From: Fibrobacter succinogenes
Lineage (GTDB): Bacteria > Fibrobacterota > Fibrobacteria > Fibrobacterales > Fibrobacteraceae
Length of the DNA stretch: 64,000 bases
Assembly (NCBI GenBank): GCA_902762305.1
Contig: CACWNW010000011.1
Coordinates: forward strand, 62,001-126,000
Reading direction: 5' to 3'
Below are positions 54,925 through 63,046 of this stretch, in pieces. How positions within the stretch are numbered: position 1 is the first letter of the stretch; each line of letters begins with the position of its first letter. The notes under the pieces are model-generated. The model made no database searches. It was not told where the DNA came from and saw only the letters and a program-made list of their open reading frames with translations. Both the position numbers and the translations under genes were made by a program.

Positions 54925-54982
54925 TATATTGTGAAATAGCGGCTGCGCCTTGGGAAGCGTGCGATATCTTCAGCCGTTTTTT
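54925..54982 (+). promoter_or_regulatory. Promoter and terminator-like leader hairpin before the GH43 gene
   Basis: A TATATT box (54925-54930) would start transcription near 54937. The leader then forms CGGCTG (54940-54945) / CAGCCG (54971-54976) with a 25-nt loop containing a small inner stem, followed by six T residues. The GH43 ATG is at 55001. This is the layout of a transcription attenuator; regulation is inferred. The 268-bp gap 54733-55000 is otherwise AT-rich with no gene. Confidence 0.45.
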
Positions 54983-55000
54983 GGTATACAGGAAAAAGAC

Positions 55001-56869
55001 ATGAAAAAGTTTTTCGCCACAGCCCTCGTCATGAATTTTGCGATTGCGGGAGTCTCCTTCGCGCAAGATGATATCACTCCGTTCTGGCGCGCGGTCGATA
55101 GTCTGAACCTGGGCAACGCGGCAAACGACCTGTACGACGACCTTTCTCTCCTCGATACTATAAAGATTGGCGGGGAGACTTTCTCCATCACTTGGAAAAG
55201 CAGTGACACGCTGTTCCTCTCCCACGACGGGCATATCAACGGAAGGTTTGTCGGCGAAAACAAGGAAGTGACGCTTACGGCGACCGTGCACGACGGCATG
55301 ACCGACAAAAAACAGGACGTATCGTTCAAGGTGTCCATCCATGGGTACGAGCCCTATTCCAACTACCTTTTTGCGTACTTTCCAGCCAACAACAACGAGA
55401 ACATCTACTACGCGCTGAGCAACGACGGCTATAACTTTACCGCCATGAACAACGGGAACCGCGTGGTGGCCGCCGATACGGTGAGCATCAAGAAGGGGCT
55501 ACGCGACCCGCACGTGCTGCGTGCGCCCGACGGCTGGTTCTACATGGTGAATACCGACATGAAGAGCGCCGAGGGCTGGGCGAGCAACCGCGGCATGGTA
55601 CTCATGAAATCGCGCGACCTTATCAGCTGGAAACACAGCACGGTGCATTTTCCCGACAAGTACAAGGGCAAGAACTTCGCGAACGTGACGCGCGTATGGG
55701 CGCCCGAAACATTCTGGGACGATACCTACGACAATGGGGACGGCACCAAGGGCCGCCCGCTCGTGTACTTTTCGCTCTTGACCAACGACGGCACCATCAG
55801 CTACGACAAGGTGTTCTACGCTTATACGAACAAGGACTTCACCGACCTGGAAGGCGAGCCGACGCACTTTTTCGACCGCGGCAGGTCGACCATCGACATG
55901 GACATCGTCTATAACCCCATAGACAAGAAGTACCACGCCTTCTACAAGAACGAAGGCGACGGCGGCATCTGCAAGGTGACATCAAATTCACTCATGCCCA
56001 AGAGCGGGGCCGCCACAGGATCGCAGTGGAGCAAGCCGAGCAAGGCTTTGCAACAGACGACCGAGGCCGTGGAAGGTGCCGGAGTATTCAAGCTCATCAA
56101 CCAGAACTCCTGGGTGCTCATGTACGACTGCTACAACAACGGCCATTACCAGTTTACGAGCAGCGCGGACCTCGAAAATTTCAAGTTCATCCAGAACACC
56201 GAAATGAAGGGAGCGTTCACGCCCCGCCACGGCACCGTACTCCCGATTACCGCCGAAGAAACGGCCAAACTCATAAAGGCCTTCCCCATCAAGGATTTCG
56301 AACCGAGAATCATTGACATTCCCGATTCCATCGGCGTGTGCGACGGCAAGAAGGTCGTGGCTCCGTGCAGCGGCACGAAAATCGTCTCCTACGTGAAGGT
56401 CGGTGACGACGGCTGGAACGAGACGCTCGATTTGAAGGTCGCGAAAGGCGCCACGGTGCAGTTCGGCCCGCACCCGTGGGACGGCAAGATTTGGAAATGG
56501 GAAGGCCCGGACGGTTTCAAGTCCTCCACCCGCGAGAACACGCTCAAGAACGTGGATGGAGACAAGAGCGGATACTACACGGTCACCTACACGAACGAGA
56601 CGGGCTGCAAGAGCCAGGCGAGAATCAAGTTGGTCGTCGACGACCCGGACAAACCTTACAAGGAACCGGATACAAGCATTACGCATATAAACAGGGATGC
56701 GGACGGTATAGCACGCGACCTCAAATTCGCAGGCAAGGTCGTCCGCACGGAATTCTTCAGCGTCAACGGCCAGAAACTCAGAGCAAAACCGGACAATGAC
56801 GGTGTTTACATCAAAAAAGAAATTCTGGATAACGGGATGTCGAGAATTTCAAAAATTTACATAAGGTAA
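55001..56869 (+). CDS. Secreted GH43-family glycosidase
   Basis: A 622-aa exported enzyme: signal peptide (1-22), an atrophied Ig-like domain (about 30-115) and a GH43 five-blade propeller (about 120-430). An Ig-like domain (about 445-550) and a C-terminal basic module (ending SRISKIYIR) follow. Catalytic candidates are Asp169 (GLRDPHVLR, base), Asp in MDIVYNPIDKK (pKa modulator) and Glu358 (AVEGAGVF, acid). GH43 enzymes trim arabinose or xylose from hemicellulose; the exact specificity is not clear. I chose the start with a signal peptide and AGGA before it; the upstream frame is leader. Confidence 0.9.
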   Translation: MKKFFATALVMNFAIAGVSFAQDDITPFWRAVDSLNLGNAANDLYDDLSLLDTIKIGGETFSITWKSSDTLFLSHDGHINGRFVGENKEVTLTATVHDGMTDKKQDVSFKVSIHGYEPYSNYLFAYFPANNNENIYYALSNDGYNFTAMNNGNRVVAADTVSIKKGLRDPHVLRAPDGWFYMVNTDMKSAEGWASNRGMVLMKSRDLISWKHSTVHFPDKYKGKNFANVTRVWAPETFWDDTYDNGDGTKGRPLVYFSLLTNDGTISYDKVFYAYTNKDFTDLEGEPTHFFDRGRSTIDMDIVYNPIDKKYHAFYKNEGDGGICKVTSNSLMPKSGAATGSQWSKPSKALQQTTEAVEGAGVFKLINQNSWVLMYDCYNNGHYQFTSSADLENFKFIQNTEMKGAFTPRHGTVLPITAEETAKLIKAFPIKDFEPRIIDIPDSIGVCDGKKVVAPCSGTKIVSYVKVGDDGWNETLDLKVAKGATVQFGPHPWDGKIWKWEGPDGFKSSTRENTLKNVDGDKSGYYTVTYTNETGCKSQARIKLVVDDPDKPYKEPDTSITHINRDADGIARDLKFAGKVVRTEFFSVNGQKLRAKPDNDGVYIKKEILDNGMSRISKIYIR

Positions 56870-56876
56870 AAACACA

Positions 56877-57875
56877 ATGATTTGCCCCAAATGCAAACGA
56901 AAATACGAAGACGACATGCCCAAGTGCCTCTGGTGCGATGCTCCTAACCCGAACTACGGAGCGGAAGATACACCGGAGAACGAAACCGAACCTGAAATCA
57001 AGCCCGAAACCGAGCCCGAAAAAGGACTCTCCCATCACAACTCAAAGGAGCCCGGCCTTAAAATATTCTGGCTAGCACTCCTTCTCGGTTTTACCGGTTT
57101 ACACTGTACTAACAGCGGCAGAACCCTTCGCGGTGCACTTTACCTGGTTTTCGGTGGGCTGTTTTACAAAATGGTTTACCTCTTCTTTCGGCATAACGGG
57201 ATTACGATTCCTGCCGCGGTATGCGCTGTCGCCTTTGTCTGCAGCACCGTCATTGTATTCCTTTTCCTGAAGGACGTGTGGAAAATCTCGCTCGGCAAGT
57301 ACAGGAACAGAAAGACGGGGAAAAAATACGAGTCCAAATCATGGATGCCCGCATTGGCTCTCATTTTCACAATTTCCCACCTCGTGATGTTGAATTATAA
57401 CGGATATACCACCTACGAGATTGTATGGAACAATGGTGAACGAATTACCGCCAAGATGAAACTGGCTGTCGAAGACTACATGCTTGCCCAAAAGAATTAT
57501 TTTGAACAGAGCGGCAAAATCGGCGACGTAAAGGAGATCCGCTACATGAGCGGATTCGTCAAATGGAACGGACAATTCCTATACAGAATGGACGGGAAAG
57601 GTCTTGAAGTCACGTACATGTCGAATTACCACTGCCCGTACAACACTATATGGCAAATTCTCCCAGTCATCCACAACGGCACGCTCGATTGGGAAATCAA
57701 TCTCCCCGAAAACAGCCGGTGCAACGAATTTGCGCACCAACTCGTGAGCCTCAAGGAATCCCTGAGCAACGTGCCCAAGGAATCAGAGCCCGCCGCAAGC
57801 ACGCCCGAGCTTGATAAAGGCGTTGACGGGGTCGGCGTAGTTCCAGATACCGCCCAGCACGGAGATTCCCTGTAG
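56877..57875 (+). CDS. Zinc-ribbon membrane protein of unknown function
   Basis: A 332-aa protein. It starts with a zinc ribbon (CPKCKRKYEDDMPKCLWC, four Cys), then a Glu/Pro-rich spacer, four hydrophobic segments (about 60-170), and a soluble C-terminal part (VWNNGERITAKMKLAVEDYM). It begins 7 bp after the GH43 stop. The last 31 codons run antisense over the end of the ThiE-like gene, so the C-terminus (about residue 302 onward) is suspect. No family recognised beyond the zinc ribbon. Confidence 0.7.
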   Translation: MICPKCKRKYEDDMPKCLWCDAPNPNYGAEDTPENETEPEIKPETEPEKGLSHHNSKEPGLKIFWLALLLGFTGLHCTNSGRTLRGALYLVFGGLFYKMVYLFFRHNGITIPAAVCAVAFVCSTVIVFLFLKDVWKISLGKYRNRKTGKKYESKSWMPALALIFTISHLVMLNYNGYTTYEIVWNNGERITAKMKLAVEDYMLAQKNYFEQSGKIGDVKEIRYMSGFVKWNGQFLYRMDGKGLEVTYMSNYHCPYNTIWQILPVIHNGTLDWEINLPENSRCNEFAHQLVSLKESLSNVPKESEPAASTPELDKGVDGVGVVPDTAQHGDSL

Positions 57876-58481
57876 GGGAAGTTTCTTGATATCGTCCAGG
57901 TTCTCGTGATCGATGCCCCCGAAGGCGATGACCTGCGGGACTTCAGGCATTTTGCGGGGTGTATCATGTGCGCAACCTTGACGTTCATCGCCGGCCGTGT
58001 CTTGCGCGGCTAATTTATCAGCAATGCACGCGATGCCGAGTGTTTCGACCGGCTCATAAACAGATTGCGGTTGGAAAACGGGCCCTACAAGCGCTCCCGC
58101 CACCCATTCCGGCAGAGAATTGAGTTGCTCCAGATTGCGGCAAACCGCAACGCAGTTCACGCGCTTCCAGCGTTCGGGAATTTCACCGGCAAGCATGCCA
58201 CAATCGCACACGCAGCCGCGTACCTCCAAGCGCTCCGCCATATCGGGCGTGCCACGCACCCAGATGCGGTCGCGGTATTCCAGCGGGAGGGAGAGAAGCC
58301 AGCGGTCGTACTGCGCTTCGGTCGCATATTTTATGGAATCGCACATCGTATCCTGAGCAGCACTGCGGCTCAAGTCGCGCTTCTGCAGAATAAGGCGCGT
58401 AAGGCCGCGCTTGAACATCTCTTCGATGTCGTCGAACTCGGAAGCAAAATCGTCGAGGCTTGTCGTAACCCAAAGTCGCAT
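57783..58481 (-). CDS. ThiE/TenI-like protein (thiamine phosphate synthase family)
   Basis: A 232-aa TIM-barrel protein of the ThiE/TenI group: MRLWVTTSLDDF at the start, LILQKRDLS (the substrate-binding Q-R strand), DIDHENL-like FGGIDHENLDDI, and the phosphate-binding ISVLGGIWNYADP near the end. ThiE joins the thiazole and pyrimidine parts of thiamine. The sequence is divergent and key residues of the true enzyme are not all clear, so TenI-like or another role is possible. It has no thi neighbours. It overlaps the zinc-ribbon ORF tail to tail by 93 bp. Confidence 0.78.
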   Translation of the reverse strand: MRLWVTTSLDDFASEFDDIEEMFKRGLTRLILQKRDLSRSAAQDTMCDSIKYATEAQYDRWLLSLPLEYRDRIWVRGTPDMAERLEVRGCVCDCGMLAGEIPERWKRVNCVAVCRNLEQLNSLPEWVAGALVGPVFQPQSVYEPVETLGIACIADKLAAQDTAGDERQGCAHDTPRKMPEVPQVIAFGGIDHENLDDIKKLPLQGISVLGGIWNYADPVNAFIKLGRACGGL

Positions 58482-58514
58482 GTACAGCAATATAGAATTT
58501 GTTATATTCTGCAC

Positions 58515-58694
58515 ATGGCCGACCAGAACGACAAAAATATCAAAACCGGCGAAACGCCCGAGAACCCCCAGCAAGAAAATTCTCAGGATAAAAATGCGCC
58601 GGATTTCGCGAAACTCGCCGATGCCGCATCGCCCGAAGGCAGCAGCATAAACAGCGAGGACTACTGGTTCCTGAAATTGAACGGGAATTGCTAG
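58515..58694 (+). CDS. Small hydrophilic protein upstream of hflX
   Basis: A 59-aa protein (MADQNDKNIKTGETPENPQQ...) that is acidic, Asn/Gln/Glu-rich and probably disordered, ending with a more structured DYWFLKLNGNC. A TATATT box lies 10 bp upstream. It is 9 bp before hflX, with which it probably shares a transcript. No known family. Confidence 0.6.
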   Translation: MADQNDKNIKTGETPENPQQENSQDKNAPDFAKLADAASPEGSSINSEDYWFLKLNGNC

Positions 58695-58703
58695 AAAGGC
58701 AGA

Positions 58704-59870
58704 ATGAAACAGCCAGCAGAACATAAGCAAGAAAAGGAACGCTGCATCCTCGTGGGGATTTCGACCCCGAAAGTGCGCAACTGGATGGCAAGCGAGCAGC
58801 TTGCTGAACTCGGGCGACTTGCCGAAACCGCAGGCGCCGTCGTCGTCAAGAGTTTCCTGCAGCGTGTCCAGAACTTCAACCCGGCCACCCTCATCGGCGA
58901 AGGCAAGGTGAACGAGGTCAAGCGCGCCCTCGAAGAAGAAAACGCGAAGATGGTCGTGTTCGACGACGACCTTTCCGGCTCGCAGGTCAGGAACCTGGAG
59001 CAGCGTCTCCCCGGAATCAAGGTGCTCGACCGCACGGGCCTCATCCTCGATATTTTCGCGAAGCACGCCATCACGGCCGAAAGCCGCCTGATGGTGGAAG
59101 TCGCGCAGCTGCAGTACATGATGCCGCGCCTCACCCGCGCCTGGACACACCTTTGCCGCCAGCACAACGGAGGTATCGGCACCAAGGGCCCGGGCGAAAC
59201 CCAGCTCGAAACGGACCGCCGCATGATCCGCAAGCGCATCCAGGAACTGAAGAAGAAACTCGAGAAAATCGAGGAGGCGCGCGAAAGCCAGGCAGAGAAC
59301 CGCAACGACATCTTCCAGGTGGGCATCGTGGGCTATACGAACGCCGGCAAGTCCACCCTCACGAACCGCCTGACCGGCGCGGACGTGTACGTGGAAGACA
59401 AACTGTTCGCCACCCTCGACAGCACCACACGCAAACTTTACCTGGACGGGGAGAACATCATCCTCTCCGATACCGTCGGGTTTATCCGCAAGCTCCCCCA
59501 CAACCTCATCGAAACCTTCAAGAGCACCCTCGGTGTGGCCGCCCACGCGGACTGCATCCTGGAAGTTGTCGACGGGAGCGCCCCCGATTACCGCGACCAC
59601 CTGGAAGTCACGCACAAGACGCTCGAAGGCATCATCGACAAGGAAACGCCCCGCATCCGCGTGTTCAACAAGGCGGAAATATGTGACGAGGCGCGCCGCA
59701 CGGAACTGCGTGAAAACTACCCCGAAGCCATCCAGATAAGCGCCCGCGAAAACATCGGCATGGAGCGGTTGCGGGCCGTATTCAAGGAGCAGCTCGACGC
59801 CTGGAAGAAGCGCCGTTTTGCCCGCGAGGAACAGGAAAAAGAACGCGCCGAAGCTCCCTGGCCAAATTAA
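58704..59870 (+). CDS. hflX: GTPase HflX, ribosome-associated
   Basis: HflX splits stalled or hibernating 70S ribosomes. The 388 residues show the N-terminal domain (NPATLIGEGKVNEV, FDDDLSGSQVRNLE, VLDRTGLILDIFAKHA), the coiled-coil linker (GPGETQLETDRRMIRKRI) and a G domain. That domain has G1 GYTNAGKSTL (from G210), G2 FATLDSTTR, G3 DTVGFI and G4-like VFNKAEICD. The C-terminal tail is short, as in other bacteria outside the enterics. The ATG follows AGAAAGG. Confidence 0.95.
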   Translation: MKQPAEHKQEKERCILVGISTPKVRNWMASEQLAELGRLAETAGAVVVKSFLQRVQNFNPATLIGEGKVNEVKRALEEENAKMVVFDDDLSGSQVRNLEQRLPGIKVLDRTGLILDIFAKHAITAESRLMVEVAQLQYMMPRLTRAWTHLCRQHNGGIGTKGPGETQLETDRRMIRKRIQELKKKLEKIEEARESQAENRNDIFQVGIVGYTNAGKSTLTNRLTGADVYVEDKLFATLDSTTRKLYLDGENIILSDTVGFIRKLPHNLIETFKSTLGVAAHADCILEVVDGSAPDYRDHLEVTHKTLEGIIDKETPRIRVFNKAEICDEARRTELRENYPEAIQISARENIGMERLRAVFKEQLDAWKKRRFAREEQEKERAEAPWPN

Positions 59871-59874
59871 TTGA

Positions 59875-59915
59875 TAATTGATGATGGATAATGTATGATG
59901 TATGATGTGGAATGA
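59875..59915. repeat. Short ATGATG-type repeat
   Basis: A low-complexity stretch of TGATAAT, GTATGATG (twice) and GATGTGG units between hflX and pgpA. The TGTAATG run at the TtpC-like gene start (17908-17938) is of the same kind. Confidence 0.45.
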
Positions 59916-59936
59916 CAAGTTCAAAAAGAGTCTGAT

Positions 59937-60539
59937 ATGAATAGAGAAGAACTGAGAAAGAAATACGGGAAAAGGCGCGTGCCGCATGAATGGCGCAAGA
60001 CGGACTGGCTTACCACGCTCGTCGTGACCTTCTTCGGCTCGGGAATGAGCCCGAAAGCCCCCGGCACCATGGGAAGCCTCGCTGCGGCAGTTGTCGCCTA
60101 CCCCATGGCAGTTCTAGTCTGCCACCTGTTCGAATTCGAATCCTACATAGTCGTCGGTAGCGAATTATTCGGCCTGTTTATAAACCTGTTTTTCCTGGCA
60201 GCAGCCCTTATCGTGTTCTTTGCCGCAATCCCCTTCGTAAAAAAGGCGATGAAGGATACCGGCACCGAAGATCCGGGATGGATTGTCATCGACGAAGTCT
60301 GCGGCGTCTTTATGGCGCTGGCATTCATACCCTGCAATCTTATTGTCGAATACCCCATCTTCCTGGTCATTGCATTCGGGCTGTTCCGCTTCTTCGATAT
60401 CCTGAAACCGCTCGGAATACACAGGTTCGAGAAACTCCCGGGAGCATGGGGCGTGATGGCGGACGACCTTCTCGGCGGTCTTTATGCGGCAATCCTGCTC
60501 TGGCTTGGAACAATGATTGTTTTTCTAATCAGTTTCTAG
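59937..60539 (+). CDS. pgpA: Phosphatidylglycerophosphatase A
   Basis: PgpA removes phosphate from phosphatidylglycerophosphate to make phosphatidylglycerol. The 200-aa protein has the family motif SGMSPKAPGTMGSLAA, then DPGWIVIDEVCG and FRFFDILKPLGI, with several membrane segments. It ends DDLLGGLYAAILLW. A cytosolic N-terminal extension (about 25 residues, basic) precedes the first motif. The gene is 66 bp after hflX and probably in the same transcript. Confidence 0.93.
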   Translation: MNREELRKKYGKRRVPHEWRKTDWLTTLVVTFFGSGMSPKAPGTMGSLAAAVVAYPMAVLVCHLFEFESYIVVGSELFGLFINLFFLAAALIVFFAAIPFVKKAMKDTGTEDPGWIVIDEVCGVFMALAFIPCNLIVEYPIFLVIAFGLFRFFDILKPLGIHRFEKLPGAWGVMADDLLGGLYAAILLWLGTMIVFLISF

Positions 60540-60562
60540 AATTCATAATTCACGTAAAACTC

Positions 60563-61522
60563 TTAGAACTTAATCGGGTAAAGCAAGTACCAGTGGAATT
60601 CCGGATAAACTTGTATTGCCGGGGCCGGCAGCTTGAAGTAGTTCAGGTACTTGATAAGCGTGCGGGCTAAACGGCTCTGCGGGCGAAAAGCCTCGAGGTC
60701 GTAGTCGATGGCAAGATAAACTTCGCGACGCCTGTCCGCGTCATCCGCATGGAAATCCATCGCCTTTTCATTGATGCTCAACCCTGCGGCAAAAGCGAGC
60801 CAGCTCGGGTAATACTTCTGCACTACAGAAGGCAAAAGACGGTACGGTTTGAAGGACGCCCAGAAAGTCTGGTTCACGTAGTCATCGGTAAAGACAGCTT
60901 CTCCACGATGAGTCGTTTTGTCGTAAAAGTATGTGGAATTAATCCAGTAGCTCCACTTCAGGTCAACATACTTGAATACAGGAACATAGCGCTCGGCCAT
61001 CGGCAAAAAACCGCCAAGCGTCCCCGAAAGCACATCGAAAATGCTGAAACCCCAAGCTGGCGAATAGCCGTCCTTCACGTCGATTGCGATATGCGTCGCC
61101 ATCGCGGAGAGGCCGGCGAACAGGTACGACTTGAATTCCGAAAGCCCGGCCCAGCGGTAGCCCTCGTAAAAGCTCTCCCCGAGAATCACGCCCGCGGCAA
61201 AATGCCCGAACTTGTCCAGGTTCAGCGCGTATTCAAAGTCATTCTCCATATGGAAATGGCTCGAATCGTTATCCCACCAGCCCTTCGCAAACACGAACAC
61301 GTAGGCGGCCGCATAAGACGAAAGCGTGAGGGCGCCGACCCCGCCAACCTTCCACCACGAAATTTCGGAACGGATATCGACGGAATCTTCGCTGCGGTAA
61401 TCCCATGTGGAATCACGCCAGGTCGGCGGATCAAAAGGAGCGGCAAAAGAAGGGACAACTGCGACAAGAATCAGCGCGAAAAGCACCCAATGAGCAATAC
61501 CTATGCGAGCAAAGTTATTCAC
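60563..61522 (-). CDS. DUF2279 family envelope protein
   Basis: A 319-aa protein with a signal peptide (about 1-27) and the DUF2279 (YfiM-like) region: NLDKFGHFAAGVILGESFYEG, SYLFAGLSAMATHIAIDVKDG and WGFSIFDVLSGTLGGFLP. The His and Asp residues in these helices are the conserved ones. It is probably an inner- or outer-membrane-associated protein; no function is established. The gene converges with pgpA, 23 bp apart. Confidence 0.82.
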   Translation of the reverse strand: MNNFARIGIAHWVLFALILVAVVPSFAAPFDPPTWRDSTWDYRSEDSVDIRSEISWWKVGGVGALTLSSYAAAYVFVFAKGWWDNDSSHFHMENDFEYALNLDKFGHFAAGVILGESFYEGYRWAGLSEFKSYLFAGLSAMATHIAIDVKDGYSPAWGFSIFDVLSGTLGGFLPMAERYVPVFKYVDLKWSYWINSTYFYDKTTHRGEAVFTDDYVNQTFWASFKPYRLLPSVVQKYYPSWLAFAAGLSINEKAMDFHADDADRRREVYLAIDYDLEAFRPQSRLARTLIKYLNYFKLPAPAIQVYPEFHWYLLYPIKF

Positions 61523-61638
61523 TTACGCAAAGATAGAAAAAACGGACTTTTCAACGGAATCACCCATGAGATGTTTTCGGCAAAAAAAAATAGGCAACCA
61601 CCCGAAATATAACCGCCGATGGCGATTGAATAGTCGCT

Positions 61639-61757
61639 CAAGTAAACTTGGCGACCGCTTCGCTCGGCTTGCTAGTCCTGGCGCTACTTTGTAGCGCAGG
61701 ACTTTCGGCTCGGTCATGTCCAAACAAGTTTGGTCGCGACCCTCGCCTTGCTAGTCC
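61639..61757. repeat. Multi-hairpin intergenic repeat after the FISUMP gene
   Basis: Contains CAAGT-AA-ACTTG (61639-61650), GCGCTAC-TTT-GTAGCGC (61681-61697) and CCAAAC-AA-GTTTGG (61720-61733). CTTGCTAGTCCT occurs twice, the second time at the stop codon of the FISUMP gene. The 228-bp gap 61523-61750 holds no gene. Confidence 0.7.
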
Positions 61758-62881
61758 TTAACGCAACGAACAGAGTACCCATCATCCTCGTTTTCGGTGA
61801 ACCAGTACGCATAGTCGATGCCTCTGTTCAAACACACGATGTTCGCGCCGCCGCTTTTGTACTCAGTAGAACTCCAGAAATTTGCGTGGATGCCCTCGTT
61901 GTCGTATAACCAACTGACGCGCACGCGGCCAACAGGCAACGCCGAGAACCCGAAGTTGTCTGAGCCATTGCTATCATATTTGTTGCCATTATTGTCAATT
62001 ATGTCATTCCAACCTTCCGTGGACCTGAGTACCATTCCTGCGGTTGCTTTTCCGCCAACTGCAGTGAACAGAGTGAACCACTCAGTGGAATCGGGCAGAT
62101 GCCAGCCTTCAGGACATACACCACGCACGGGATAAGTCGGAGAGCAAATCGAATCATAGCCGCAACCATTGGCCGCGTTACCAGGTAGAATGCCAGAACT
62201 ATCCATTGCCGCGCTCCACGTGTACAATCGACCATATTTGGTGCAGTATTCTGCGGAGTCGTTAAAGCACCAGCTAGTGGAATCGGAGTAGTAAACCAAA
62301 TTCGAGTCCGTTGACAACACATATTTAAAGGGAACGCCAGTGTAAGCATAGTTCAAGTTTTCAGCCATCCACCACTGTTCACCGATTTTCACCGTCTTGT
62401 AAGTCTGTCCGTCCCGGTCGTCCGTCAGGGTGCCATATTCGCAGTTGTCCTCAGCCTCGGTTTTGCAAGGTGAAGCTACAGAAACTGTAGAAGCACCGGA
62501 ACTTGAAGAACTGTTTATAGGAACCACGGAACTCGACGAACTGTTTTTTTCATCTGAACTACTTGACTTGCCGTCTTTACTGTTGCTGGATTTGGCACCG
62601 CTGCTAGACTCACTTGTCTCGTTAGAACTCGGCTGTGATTTGTCACTGCTGCTCGACGCTTTTACCTCGCTAGAACTCGGCTGTGATTTGTCACTGCTAC
62701 TAGACTCACTTGTCTCGTTAGAACTAGACTCTGCCTTCGCGCTTGACGAAGAAACATCTGTATCATCCATTTCGGCAAGTTCAGCGACCCTAACGGGGTC
62801 GGTTCCCTTGCTGTCGCCACCGCAGGCCGCAAGCACAAGCAACAAAGCCCACAAAGCAAGACCTAGAAAGAAACGACTCAT
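61751..62881 (-). CDS. FISUMP (TIGR02145) domain lipoprotein with long Ser-rich linker
   Basis: A 376-aa lipoprotein (MSRFFLGLALWALLLVLAAC). Residues of about 22-140 are a Ser/Glu/Lys linker built partly from a 48-bp DNA repeat. The C-terminal 220 residues form the Fibrobacter major paralogous domain: YKTVKIGEQWWMAENLNY, YGRLYTWSAAMD, VCPEGWHLPDSTEWFTLF, and the usual final YSVRCVKD. The start at 62881 has GGGGG ten bases upstream; an earlier start would add only seven residues. Surface display is inferred; function is unknown. Confidence 0.88.
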   Translation of the reverse strand: MSRFFLGLALWALLLVLAACGGDSKGTDPVRVAELAEMDDTDVSSSSAKAESSSNETSESSSSDKSQPSSSEVKASSSSDKSQPSSNETSESSSGAKSSNSKDGKSSSSDEKNSSSSSVVPINSSSSSGASTVSVASPCKTEAEDNCEYGTLTDDRDGQTYKTVKIGEQWWMAENLNYAYTGVPFKYVLSTDSNLVYYSDSTSWCFNDSAEYCTKYGRLYTWSAAMDSSGILPGNAANGCGYDSICSPTYPVRGVCPEGWHLPDSTEWFTLFTAVGGKATAGMVLRSTEGWNDIIDNNGNKYDSNGSDNFGFSALPVGRVRVSWLYDNEGIHANFWSSTEYKSGGANIVCLNRGIDYAYWFTENEDDGYSVRCVKD

Positions 62882-62969
62882 AATACCCCCTTGGCGACAC
62901 ACATTCGGGAATGAATCTATAATTTTATTCGCTAAAAAACAAGGGTAATCCCTTTAGGAAATAGAAAAA

Positions 62970-63017
62970 GACCGCATTTGATGCGGCCTAAAAAGAGATC
63001 CCCGCCCTGAGGCGGGG
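62970..63017 (-). terminator. Two tandem terminators of fabF
   Basis: On the minus strand, CCCCGCC / GGCGGGG (63017-63000) is followed by CTCTTTTT. A second hairpin GGCCGCAT / ATGCGGTC (62987-62970) is followed by T5. Confidence 0.88.
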
Positions 63018-63046
63018 ACGACATTCAAGGGTGCAAGCCGTCGCGA

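Noticed and set aside
58482-59987. N-terminal 500 residues of a 734-aa minus-strand frame ending in the ThiE-like gene
   Set aside because: This part is antisense to hflX; the ThiE-like protein clearly begins at MRLWVTTSL (58481).
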